The translations under genes were made by a program, and so were the position numbers. Positions 16,854 through 25,032 of a stretch of DNA of 64,000 nt are shown in pieces (the first letter of the stretch is position 1; each line of letters opens with the position of its first letter). The DNA is taken from positions 1 through 64,000 of the forward strand of contig CAZNWJ010000003.1 in NCBI GenBank assembly GCA_964576925.1, written 5' to 3'. This DNA is from JADJGC01 sp964576925 (lineage in GTDB: Bacteria > Zixibacteria > MSB-5A5 > CAIYYT01). The notes under the pieces were generated by a model. That model was not told the origin of the DNA, made no database searches, and saw nothing but the letters and a program-made list of their open reading frames with translations.

Positions 16854-18659
16854 ATGAGACGAATCCAGCGCCACGACAGTCCGACCGCAACCACCGCCCA
16901 GGAGGCGGCGTTTAATCGCTACTTGCCCGACAACGAAAATGTTCGCGGCCTGCCCAATCACCTAAAGCAGTTTGTCGTCGACCAGCAGTATGATCGCTAC
17001 ACGCCGATCGATCACGCGGTCTGGCGCTATGTCATGCGCCAGAATTACAACTTCCTGCGCGAATATGCGCACTTGATTTATTTCGAGGGGCTGGAGAAGA
17101 CCGGTATTGGCGTCGAACGCATTCCCAGTATCTATGAGATGAACGACATCCTCGCTCGCATCGGCTGGGCGGCGGTGACGGTGGACGGTTTTATACCGCC
17201 GGCGGCGTTTATGGAGTTTCAGGCACACAAAGTGTTGGTGATTGCGGCGGATATTCGCCAGATCGACCATATCGAGTACACGCCGGCGCCGGATATCATT
17301 CATGAGGCAGCTGGACACGCCCCAATTATTGCCGATCAGGGCTACGCCGACTATTTGCAGCAGTTTGGCGCGGTTGGCGCCAAGGCGATGTCATCGAAGA
17401 AAGATTTCGAGTTGTACCAGGCGATCCGGCACTTATCGATCTTGAAGGAGGCGCACACCTCCGATCCTGAAGAAATCAAGCGCGCGGAAGAAGATGTGAC
17501 CTTCAAGCAGGCGAATCTGGGCAAGCCGTCGGAGATGGCGTTGTTGTCGCGACTGCACTGGTGGACGGTGGAATACGGCTTGATCGGGACTATCGAGCAG
17601 CCGAAGATCTACGGAGCGGGATTGCTGTCGTCGATCGGCGAATCGGCCAACTGCATCAAGCCTTCGGTAAAGAAGATCCCGTACTCGATCAAGGCAGCCA
17701 ACTACGCGTTTGATATCACGACGCAGCAACCGCAGTTGTTTGTGACGCCCAGTTTCGAGCACCTGAGCCAGGTGTTGGAAGAGTTCGCCAGCAGTATGGC
17801 ATTCCGGGTCGGCGGTCTGGCGAGCGTGCAGAAAGCGATCGAGTGTGAGAATGTCTGCACCTGTGAATTCTCATCCGGGCTGCAGGTCTCGGGTGTGTTC
17901 AGCGACGTGGTGGTGGACGAGCGCGGAAGACTGGCTTATATCAGGACCTCGTCGCCGACGAGTCTGAGTTTCAGGGAGCGCGAATTGCCGGGGCACGACA
18001 AGAATTATCACCACGATGGCTTCGGGTCTCCGGTGGGGAAGCTGCGTCATCATCCGACGCCACTGGAGAACTGCAGCGAGAGTGAATTGCAGCACCTCGG
18101 TTTGCGGCCGGGTCACCCATGCGAACTCATTTTTGAAAGCGGCGTTACGTTGACGGGCACGGTCGAGACGATCGTCAGGCGAGAAGCCGCAGTTGTCCTG
18201 ATCACATTCGTTGATTGTCGCGTGACTTTCAACGGCGCGACGTTGTTCGAGCCCGCCTGGGGGAAGTATGACATGGCGGTCGGAGCCGGGATAGTCTCGG
18301 TGTTTTCCGGGGCGGCGGACAAGGATGCTTACGACCAAATCGCACTGGTGCCGCACGAACGCACAATCAAGGTGACCTACGACGACAAGCGCCACAAACT
18401 TCACGAATTGTATCGCCAGGTGCGGGAGTGTCGCGAAAAGGCCTCCAACTACGAGATTCTCCCCACGATTTGGCAGACACTGCAGCGCGAGCACGCAAAC
18501 GACTGGCTGGCAGCTATGGAAATCTATGAGATCTGCTTGAATCAGAAGATTGAATCCTCGCTCGCAAGGGAAATCAGGGAGTTTCTGGTCAGACGCCGCC
18601 AGGAGAGCGAAGAGCTGCGCAAGATGATTGACGACGGCTTGCGACTGGCTGAGAAATAG
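16854..18659 (+). CDS. aromatic amino acid hydroxylase (phenylalanine 4-hydroxylase-like), long form
   Basis: The 601-aa protein carries the pterin-dependent hydroxylase domain in residues ~20-330. Iron ligands are H150 and H155 in IIHEAAGHAP, and E240 in WWTVEYGLIG. It would make Tyr from Phe, feeding the hpd/hmgA route. The ~270-residue C-terminal part is not in the short bacterial enzymes; a similarly long form occurs in Bacteroidota. No ACT domain is obvious. ATG 16854 is preferred to TTG 16851 (GGAG 8 nt upstream). A terminator follows. Confidence 0.88.
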   Translation: MRRIQRHDSPTATTAQEAAFNRYLPDNENVRGLPNHLKQFVVDQQYDRYTPIDHAVWRYVMRQNYNFLREYAHLIYFEGLEKTGIGVERIPSIYEMNDILARIGWAAVTVDGFIPPAAFMEFQAHKVLVIAADIRQIDHIEYTPAPDIIHEAAGHAPIIADQGYADYLQQFGAVGAKAMSSKKDFELYQAIRHLSILKEAHTSDPEEIKRAEEDVTFKQANLGKPSEMALLSRLHWWTVEYGLIGTIEQPKIYGAGLLSSIGESANCIKPSVKKIPYSIKAANYAFDITTQQPQLFVTPSFEHLSQVLEEFASSMAFRVGGLASVQKAIECENVCTCEFSSGLQVSGVFSDVVVDERGRLAYIRTSSPTSLSFRERELPGHDKNYHHDGFGSPVGKLRHHPTPLENCSESELQHLGLRPGHPCELIFESGVTLTGTVETIVRREAAVVLITFVDCRVTFNGATLFEPAWGKYDMAVGAGIVSVFSGAADKDAYDQIALVPHERTIKVTYDDKRHKLHELYRQVRECREKASNYEILPTIWQTLQREHANDWLAAMEIYEICLNQKIESSLAREIREFLVRRRQESEELRKMIDDGLRLAEK

Positions 18660-18683
18660 GCGCTTCGAGCGCTGATTGGCTGT

Positions 18684-18717
18684 AGCGGCGGCTGGGACTC
18701 CCAATCGCCGCTTTTTT
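18684..18717 (+). terminator. rho-independent terminator of the hydroxylase gene
   Basis: AGCGGCG pairs with CGCCGCT and TGGG with CCCA across a small internal loop, followed by TTTTTT. Confidence 0.8.
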
Positions 18718-18794
18718 GTTCCGAGTCTTGTAGAAGTCAAAGATTGGGTAATCCCCTCAAATTTGATCTATTTAATTGAAAATGGCAAAAACAG

Positions 18795-18823
18795 TTGACA
18801 TTCGTTGAGGGTCTCGCTATACT
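18795..18823 (+). promoter_or_regulatory. strong sigma70-type promoter
   Basis: TTGACA (18795-18800), a 17-bp spacer and TATACT (18818-18823), 45 bp before the next start codon. Confidence 0.85.
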
Positions 18824-18868
18824 TGTAATGTCTATACAGGAGTCTAAGATCGACAACTAAGGTAGATT

Positions 18869-19303
18869 ATGAGATATCTCTTACTTCTCGCAGTCTTCTT
18901 CTGTTTCATGGGAACGGCAATCTGTTACGGAGAATCTGCTGCAGCGGCGGCGACCACCGAGAAAGCCAAGGTGTTTGTCGATCGCGACGGTGACGGCTTC
19001 GACGATAGCGTGCCGGATCTCAACGGTGACGGCATTCCTGATCCGGCGGAGCCTCGTTCAAGCAACGGATTCGGCCAACAAGACGAGCAAGGTTTGTTTG
19101 CCGCCGTGCAGACGCTGGTGGCGGCGCTTCCGGAGTTCCTTCACAATTCAGGGTCATTCAACCACTTGAGAACGCGGCTTAGTCCACTGACCCTCAACCG
19201 GGGCAGTTTTGGCAGTGGCAGCGATTTTGGGCCCGGCGGCGACATTGGCTGCGGCGCCGTGGTAGGTGGAGCATGTGCGGGAGGAGTGTGCGGTCCGAAA
19301 TAG
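18869..19303 (+). CDS. small secreted protein with calcium-binding Asp repeats and Cys/Gly tail
   Basis: The 144-aa protein has a signal peptide (MRYLLLLAVFFCFMGTAIC) followed by DRDGDGFDDSVPDLNGDGIPD-type loops like thrombospondin type 3 repeats, which bind calcium. The last 20 residues are rich in Gly and Cys (CGAVVGG, CAGGVCGPK), possibly disulfide-linked. No family is recognised. It has its own promoter, and its last 31 bp overlap the start of the beta-barrel gene, so the pair is probably one transcript. Confidence 0.7.
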   Translation: MRYLLLLAVFFCFMGTAICYGESAAAAATTEKAKVFVDRDGDGFDDSVPDLNGDGIPDPAEPRSSNGFGQQDEQGLFAAVQTLVAALPEFLHNSGSFNHLRTRLSPLTLNRGSFGSGSDFGPGGDIGCGAVVGGACAGGVCGPK

Positions 19304-20415
19304 CTCACGTACGCACTTTTTGCTTCTGGTTGACAGCAGCGGCCATAATTCTGATCGGGCAGCCCGCGCCGGGGAATATCCTGTTTGAAGCGGGCTTAAA
19401 TGGGGGATACACCGACAATCTCTTAAGCGACTCGACGGCACTGATTGACCGCTATTCGGCGGGCAGCGCGGCTGTGCGTTTCTATCCAACCGGAACACTC
19501 GAGGTAAATCTCACCGGAGAAGCGACGGTTTACGACCGCGCTCCCGATTTGTCAAATCGTCTGGGACGCGTAGGGGTGAACTACATCCCGTTGCCGACGC
19601 GCTCGCGGTTTGAAGTGTTCGTCGGCGGGTCGTTCGATGGGCGGCGTTATCGTTCTGCGCTCAGCGGCTATGATCTCAACTCGCTGGATCTGCGATCATC
19701 GATCGGCTACCGGCTTTCGGAGATTACGGCGATCCGCTGGGGCGCCGGGCTGAAATCTTATTCTTACTTAGCGACCGAGAGCGGTGACCGACAAAGCATC
19801 GAAACGTTTGTCGGCATGAATACGACCCTACCGGGCAATCACAGCTTTGACCTTGAGGTCGGGTACGGCACGATGGACTACGAGCATCTCAAGCCGGAAG
19901 TGCGCTATATCAACTTTGTCGAACCCGAAACCGATTTGGTGGGGGCGAAGCTCAAGTCGTTCTATGTTTCGCCGAGGCTGTCGCGCCCACTGGGATCCAG
20001 GAACGGATTAAGCATCACGGGCAGCTTTCGGACGTTCATGAATTCCGACGACGGTGTGGTGTTCGGGTCTTCGGTGGGGCTGCTATCGCCATGGACTTCG
20101 GTGTGGGAGGGAACATCGGTGGCGATCACGCTAAAGAGCTATACGATTCCGAACGCGATCACGACTATTGGCTTCGGCTACTGGAACCGACATCACCTGG
20201 CGACAGTCGAGAGCGACGTGTTTCCGATCGTGATGAAGCGTGAGCGCAACGACGACCAGACACGCGGTTTCGTGCAACTGGCCCGGCCGGTGGCAATCGG
20301 CGGGCGGCTTCTGACGCCGCGCCTCATCATCGACTATTCCAACAGCAATTCGTCTAATGATCTTTTTGAATATTCCAGCTTCACCGTCAGTACCGGCTTG
20401 AGTTTCCGGTGGTAA
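19273..20415 (+). CDS. outer-membrane beta-barrel protein
   Basis: The 380-aa protein has an N-terminal hydrophobic export segment (TFCFWLTAAAIILIG), repeated amphipathic strands and a C-terminal aromatic residue (GLSFRW), typical of outer-membrane barrels. It resembles the outer membrane beta-barrel proteins of poorly defined function in FCB genomes. The start at ATG 19273 lies within the preceding gene and is weakly supported (GGTGGAG close upstream); the true start could be slightly downstream. Confidence 0.7.
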   Translation: MCGRSVRSEIAHVRTFCFWLTAAAIILIGQPAPGNILFEAGLNGGYTDNLLSDSTALIDRYSAGSAAVRFYPTGTLEVNLTGEATVYDRAPDLSNRLGRVGVNYIPLPTRSRFEVFVGGSFDGRRYRSALSGYDLNSLDLRSSIGYRLSEITAIRWGAGLKSYSYLATESGDRQSIETFVGMNTTLPGNHSFDLEVGYGTMDYEHLKPEVRYINFVEPETDLVGAKLKSFYVSPRLSRPLGSRNGLSITGSFRTFMNSDDGVVFGSSVGLLSPWTSVWEGTSVAITLKSYTIPNAITTIGFGYWNRHHLATVESDVFPIVMKRERNDDQTRGFVQLARPVAIGGRLLTPRLIIDYSNSNSSNDLFEYSSFTVSTGLSFRW

Positions 20416-20469
20416 GTGGCAGCGACGGGAGAAGCATAACGTTCGTTTTTGGGAAGGAGAGTCGACACG

Positions 20470-21831
20470 ATGACACGCCTCGGGAAAGTCATGCTTTTCA
20501 CCATTCTTGCGCTTGGCCTGTTTGGCGCGGCGCTGTTGTTTGCGGGAGCCATCAATGTCACCAAGGTTGACCGCGCCGAACGTCCGCTGGCGGACGAGAC
20601 CGTGAACGCGAGCGGCGAGCGCGCGACCTACAATGGTTACTTGCGCGTGTACATTGTTGAGCCCGTATCGCGCTATCTCGATTTTGAAGGGCGCCAGTAT
20701 CAGAACGGTTTCCTGGGATTTGCGGTCAACCAGGCGATAACCGTCAATGATGGCCAAATTTACAGCGATACAGTGATCTGGACGGCCGGTTCGTTTGCGC
20801 CGTTATCAAATCACAACATCAAGGCTGTCGCCGCGGTGCTGGAATCGGCGGGGCACACGGCCTACTCCAATCCACCTTCCGGCTACCCATTTACGGCGCA
20901 CTATGTAGACGCAACAGCAGCTTCAACTCCCGGCGTTCGCGACACCGACGAACCGACCGCGCCTTACACGCACACGGTGTTTGTCGAAGAGGCGACGCAG
21001 ACGGGATGCGGGTATTGTCCGCTCGTGCGCCAGGCGCTGGAATCAATCTATAACTCGGGTCTCTATCAATTCCACTATGTGGCCTTGGTCGCGAACAATG
21101 CCCAGGCGTACAACTTCCTGGATACGGAGTATAACTTCTACGGCACACCCACGACCTATTATGACGGCGGCGCCACGGTATTTGTCGGCGGGTATCCATC
21201 TCAGTATTGGAACTACTACTCGGATCCGATCGTCACCAATTCGACGCGCAGTGTGAATCCGGTGAAGCTGGCCATCAGGTTGAATTACATCAGCACGACG
21301 CAGATCAGCGTGGAGTACGTGGTCAAGACCTCGAACCAGGCACCGCCGGCGCCGTCGACGCCGACCGGGCCGCTGTTTGTCCGCGTCGGTGAGACGGCGC
21401 AATTCAGCGTCGTGGCCGATGATCCGGACGGCGACGCGATGGAGTATCGCTGGTCGTATGACAAGGATGACACTACGCAGTGGTCTGCCGACTATGCTGC
21501 GGGAACGCCCTGCCTGGGCTCGAGCAGTTGGCAGAGCCCGGGGGTGTATGCGGTGACGGCACAGGCGCGCGACTATTGGGATGAATCCGCGAGTTGGAGC
21601 GGAGAGTTGCAGGTGGTTGTCTACCGCTGCGGCGATCCGGACGGCAACGGCATTGTGACGATCTCGGATGCAGTGTTCATGATCTCCTATATCTTTGGCG
21701 GCGGGACGGCGCCCGACCCGATTCAGAGCGGCGACGCCGACTGCAACGGGATCCTGACGATCTCAGATGCGGTCTATTTGATTACCTATATCTTTGGAGG
21801 CGGCCCGGCGCCGTGCGCCAGCTGCACATAG
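20470..21831 (+). CDS. secreted thioredoxin-like (Omp28-like) protein with C-terminal dockerin
   Basis: The protein has 453 aa from ATG 20470 (GGAAGGAGA upstream). Order: signal/membrane segment; N-terminal beta region; thioredoxin-like part with a CxxC (TGCGYCPLVRQALESI) and a later cis-Pro-like YGTPTTYYDGG; PKD/Ig-like domain (VADDPDGDAMEYRW); then two dockerin type I repeats (DPDGNGIVTISD and DADCNGILTISD), bracketed by Cys. Both repeats keep the calcium ligands at positions 1, 3, 5 and 12. It is probably exported and attached through its dockerin. The redox role is inferred from the CxxC. Confidence 0.8.
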   Translation: MTRLGKVMLFTILALGLFGAALLFAGAINVTKVDRAERPLADETVNASGERATYNGYLRVYIVEPVSRYLDFEGRQYQNGFLGFAVNQAITVNDGQIYSDTVIWTAGSFAPLSNHNIKAVAAVLESAGHTAYSNPPSGYPFTAHYVDATAASTPGVRDTDEPTAPYTHTVFVEEATQTGCGYCPLVRQALESIYNSGLYQFHYVALVANNAQAYNFLDTEYNFYGTPTTYYDGGATVFVGGYPSQYWNYYSDPIVTNSTRSVNPVKLAIRLNYISTTQISVEYVVKTSNQAPPAPSTPTGPLFVRVGETAQFSVVADDPDGDAMEYRWSYDKDDTTQWSADYAAGTPCLGSSSWQSPGVYAVTAQARDYWDESASWSGELQVVVYRCGDPDGNGIVTISDAVFMISYIFGGGTAPDPIQSGDADCNGILTISDAVYLITYIFGGGPAPCASCT

Positions 21832-21863
21832 ACAGATTGAATCCAGGGGAGGCGCATGAGAAT

Positions 21864-21895
21864 GCCGGAGGCCAAAGCAGGTCTCCGGCGCTTTT
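21864..21895 (+). terminator. rho-independent terminator
   Basis: A 10-bp stem GCCGGAGGCC/GGTCTCCGGC (one G-U pair), followed by GCTTTTATT. Confidence 0.75.
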
Positions 21896-21941
21896 ATTCG
21901 TAAACCGGGGATTAGCTGGAAGCTCAAAGGGATAAAAAAAG

Positions 21942-22014
<73 letters not shown>

Positions 22015-22029
22015 GTCCGAGGTCTGACG

Positions 22030-22057
22030 AGTATACTCCGAGAATACGAATTGTCAA
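22030..22057 (-). promoter_or_regulatory. promoter of tRNA-Glu
   Basis: On the minus strand, TTGACA (22057-22052), a 16-bp spacer and TATACT (22035-22030). Confidence 0.8.
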
Positions 22058-22094
22058 GATTTTTGTTGGTCGACGGCTGTGGCTGCAGGCGACG

Positions 22095-23798
22095 TCAGAA
22101 TTTGATTACGCCCGTAAGTACGAGGAGCGCGAGCACCAGGCCGACAAGGAACAATCCGCCCCAGAGCAGCAGCCGGACGAGTTCGGGGCTGATGATGGCG
22201 GAGTCTTCTGGAGGCTTTTCATCCGGACCGAATGACTTCTCGCTGTTCAGCATTTCGATAACTTCCGCAAACGACTTGCAGCGATCGGACGGGGTGGTCT
22301 TGATCATGTTTTCAATCAGGCAACGTTGGAATTCTCCGGTGGTGCGGTTGGAATCGATCCACATAAACTTGCCGTGAGTATCGAAAGTGGGGATGCGGTT
22401 CGTGAGCAATTGATAAAAGATGATCCCTGCCGAATAGATGTCGGCTTGCTTGCTCTTGCGGCGCTCGGGGGCCTGGTACCAGTTGACGGCGTTCTTTTCG
22501 ACGTTGGCCATCAGCGCAAAATCGGCGATCTTGACGGTCTCGTCGCGGTCGAAGAGAATGTTCGAAGGCTTGAGATTGCCGTGGACGATGTTGTTCTTGT
22601 GGGCGAAGTCCATGCCCTGCGCGATTTGAAGCATCATGCGGCGGGCCTCGCGCCACTCGAGCGGCTTAACCAACCGGTCGCCGAGCGAGCCGCCCTGGGC
22701 ATAATCCATCACAATCACCAGTTTGGCATCATCAGCACCGGCGCCGTGGATGCGCAGGATATTCTGGTGCGTGAGATTGGAGAGCAGCTTGGCCTCGCGC
22801 AGGCCGATATCGGGTTTGTTTTGTTTCTTGATCACGAAGAGCGCCCGGGTGAGTCGGTCTTCGACGAGATAAGATGAGCTATAGAGGCCGTCTTTAAGCG
22901 TTTCCAGGAAGGCGCAATTGCCGACGAAGCTCTTGATCTTGGTGGTTGGCGGGTCGGTCGACGGGTTCTCCGCTTTGTGATGAATGACGGCGAGCAGCTC
23001 GTCCTTCATTTCGACGGCTTTCTGATAGCGATCACGGCGGTCGGGTTGAAGAGATTTCTGCACAATGTGGTCGCAACCCTGCGGCGCGTTCGGATTGAGT
23101 TCAGACGGTAGTTTGAACCGGCCTTCCGGTTTGCGACCGGTGAGGACTTCATAGAGCATTACGCCGACCGAATAGATGTCGGTGGTCTGGTCGACGGCAG
23201 CGGAGTTTTCGCGCTGTTCGGGAGACATGTAAGCGTAGGTGCCCATAATCGTGCCGGACTCAGTGCGTTCGGAGGGGTCGAATTCGAGCAGCTGCGCGAT
23301 ACCGAAATCGGCGATGAGAGCGTTATCGTCCTTGTCGATCAGGATATTCGCCGGCTTGATGTCGCGGTGGATGACGCCGTTTTTATGGGCGTAGTCGAGA
23401 CCCTTGAGCACCTGCACGATAATCTCGAGTTTCTTCTCGATCGGCCAGTTGGAATGCTGGAGGATTTTCTTGAAATCGGTGCCTTCGATGTAGACCATCG
23501 CGAAGAAGAGGCGGCCATCGTCCTGACCGCGATCGATGACGTGGACGATGTTAGGATGATTCATCTTGGCGAGTGTGGTGGCCTCGCGCTCGAAGCGGCG
23601 GACGATCTCCTCGTCGGCGGAGATCTTGTTTTTGAGAACTTTGATCGCGATAAGGCGATTGAGCGAGCGCTGGCGGGCGAGGTAGATTTCGGCCAAGCCG
23701 CCTTCGCCGATCTGGCGGATGATATCGTATTCGCCGATCTTCTGGCTCGGCTTTTTAACAGGAGCAGTTTGAGTCATAGTATGAGCTTTGGGCGGCAT
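22095..23798 (-). CDS. tail-anchored tandem kinase / pseudokinase (Ser/Thr, PknB-like)
   Basis: The protein has 567 aa. The first Hanks-type kinase domain (~24-270) has all key residues: GEGGLAEIY loop, K53 in AIKVLK, HRDIKPAN (144-151), DFG (164-166), and MSPEQ. A second kinase-like domain (~290-520) keeps VIKK but reads HGNLKPSN (406-413) instead of HRD and DFA (426-428) instead of DFG, so it is a probable pseudokinase. One transmembrane segment ends the protein (~541-563). The catalytic part is therefore cytoplasmic. The start is uncertain (ATG 23798 or 23777). A co-oriented secreted-protein gene lies 62 bp upstream. Confidence 0.88.
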   Translation of the reverse strand: MPPKAHTMTQTAPVKKPSQKIGEYDIIRQIGEGGLAEIYLARQRSLNRLIAIKVLKNKISADEEIVRRFEREATTLAKMNHPNIVHVIDRGQDDGRLFFAMVYIEGTDFKKILQHSNWPIEKKLEIIVQVLKGLDYAHKNGVIHRDIKPANILIDKDDNALIADFGIAQLLEFDPSERTESGTIMGTYAYMSPEQRENSAAVDQTTDIYSVGVMLYEVLTGRKPEGRFKLPSELNPNAPQGCDHIVQKSLQPDRRDRYQKAVEMKDELLAVIHHKAENPSTDPPTTKIKSFVGNCAFLETLKDGLYSSSYLVEDRLTRALFVIKKQNKPDIGLREAKLLSNLTHQNILRIHGAGADDAKLVIVMDYAQGGSLGDRLVKPLEWREARRMMLQIAQGMDFAHKNNIVHGNLKPSNILFDRDETVKIADFALMANVEKNAVNWYQAPERRKSKQADIYSAGIIFYQLLTNRIPTFDTHGKFMWIDSNRTTGEFQRCLIENMIKTTPSDRCKSFAEVIEMLNSEKSFGPDEKPPEDSAIISPELVRLLLWGGLFLVGLVLALLVLTGVIKF

Positions 23799-23860
23799 TC
23801 CCGCCCCATATCTGTTTTTCGGCTGAAAGGTCGAGTCTCTTGAGGGGGAAGGCGGTGTAA

Positions 23861-24712
23861 CTACTTGATTAGCGTCATTTTACGGGTCTGGCTGCCGAAC
23901 AGGGACTCGAGGCGATAGAAATAGACGCCGGAAGGGAGTTGGGAGCCATCGACAGTGATGACATGAGTGCCCGCGGAGTAGCGCTGCGAATTGAGATTCA
24001 AAACGGAACGGCCGAGTATGTCAACGACCTCGAACTCGACGTCTGAAGAAGCGGGGAGGTAGAAGGGAATCGAAGTTGACGGATTGAATGGATTGGGGAA
24101 GTTCTGGGCAACAGTGAAGGTGGAGGGCAGGGCTGTAGTTCCATCAGTAACATCGGTGACACGATCCTGGATGTAGATACCGCCCCAGAGGAAGTCGGGA
24201 TGCGTGACAACCCCGAATTCGTCCGAGGCTTCCATTTGATCGTACCAGACGAGCTGACCGACCTGATTGCGAACGATAAACGTGTCGATGACGATCAGAC
24301 CGGGAATGGCATTGTCTTTGACACGATAGTGGATGCGAAAAAGCTCGTCGTCATCGGGGGTGAAAGTGCTGATGCCGCTGAATGTGGGGACGATATTCGT
24401 GAATCCCCTGCCGGTTGCTTCCGAGAGCTGCGTCGAGTATTCGAATTCAGGGCCGGCGATGCTGTTGGCGTAGGAGATCGAATCAATGATGATATCGGGA
24501 TCATCGAGTATCAATGGCACGCGGATTCCCGCCAGGGGAATGTCGGAAGTGCAATACACTCCGACAGAGCCGGCCTGCCCCATAGGCGTATTGACGATTT
24601 CGACGGCCACCGTAATCTGCTGTGACCGTGCCGAAGCGGAAAGCACCAGGACGAACATTACGAGAAAAATCCTGTAGCTGACGTGGAACGGGATGGACAG
24701 GCGCGAATTCAA
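23861..24712 (-). CDS. cohesin-like secreted protein with type IX sorting domain
   Basis: The protein has 283 aa. A signal peptide (IFLVMFVLVLSASARSQ) is followed by a beta-rich domain of about 150 residues resembling a cohesin fold (VGVYCTSDIPLAGIRVPLIL ... DDELFRIHYRV). A C-terminal type A sorting domain follows (AQNFPNPFNPST, DILGRSV, LPSGVYFYRLE, KMTLIK). It should cross the outer membrane by type IX secretion and have its tail removed by PorU. The cohesin assignment is by pattern only and needs a profile search. Confidence 0.7.
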   Translation of the reverse strand: MNSRLSIPFHVSYRIFLVMFVLVLSASARSQQITVAVEIVNTPMGQAGSVGVYCTSDIPLAGIRVPLILDDPDIIIDSISYANSIAGPEFEYSTQLSEATGRGFTNIVPTFSGISTFTPDDDELFRIHYRVKDNAIPGLIVIDTFIVRNQVGQLVWYDQMEASDEFGVVTHPDFLWGGIYIQDRVTDVTDGTTALPSTFTVAQNFPNPFNPSTSIPFYLPASSDVEFEVVDILGRSVLNLNSQRYSAGTHVITVDGSQLPSGVYFYRLESLFGSQTRKMTLIK

Positions 24713-24919
24713 GGTATCTCCGGTTGGTCGAGTTCCGTTGAAGTAACTACCAGATTTTAACGCAGCGGGCCGGTCTGAGTTCCGGGGAATCGGGTTGAAT
24801 TTCGCGAAGAAGGGACTGAGATTCAGGCGGATTGGAGGGGAGCAACTTGTTATATTGGAGCGGGAGAAATCAAGATTGATCGACAGATCAGCAGGATGCG
24901 CTTACACGGAATCCAGGGG

Positions 24920-25003
24920 GCGTCGGTTCACAATTCCGCGCTGGAGCGTGAAAAATACTGGGGCGATAACGGCAAATCGCGCGAAATCAAGAACCGACGC
25001 AAC
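24920..25003. repeat. REP-like hairpin (GCGTCGGTTC form)
   Basis: Left arm GCGTCGGTTCACAATTCCGC (24920-24939, then GC) and right arm GCGCGAAATCAAGAACCGAC (24979-24998, then GC) pair except for a fixed internal mismatch, ACA against CAA. One of six copies of an ~84-bp family in the window. It lies just upstream of tilS; nothing else is seen in the 320-bp gap. Confidence 0.75.
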
Positions 25004-25032
25004 GGATCGCACGGAACTTGAGGAGTTGGGAA

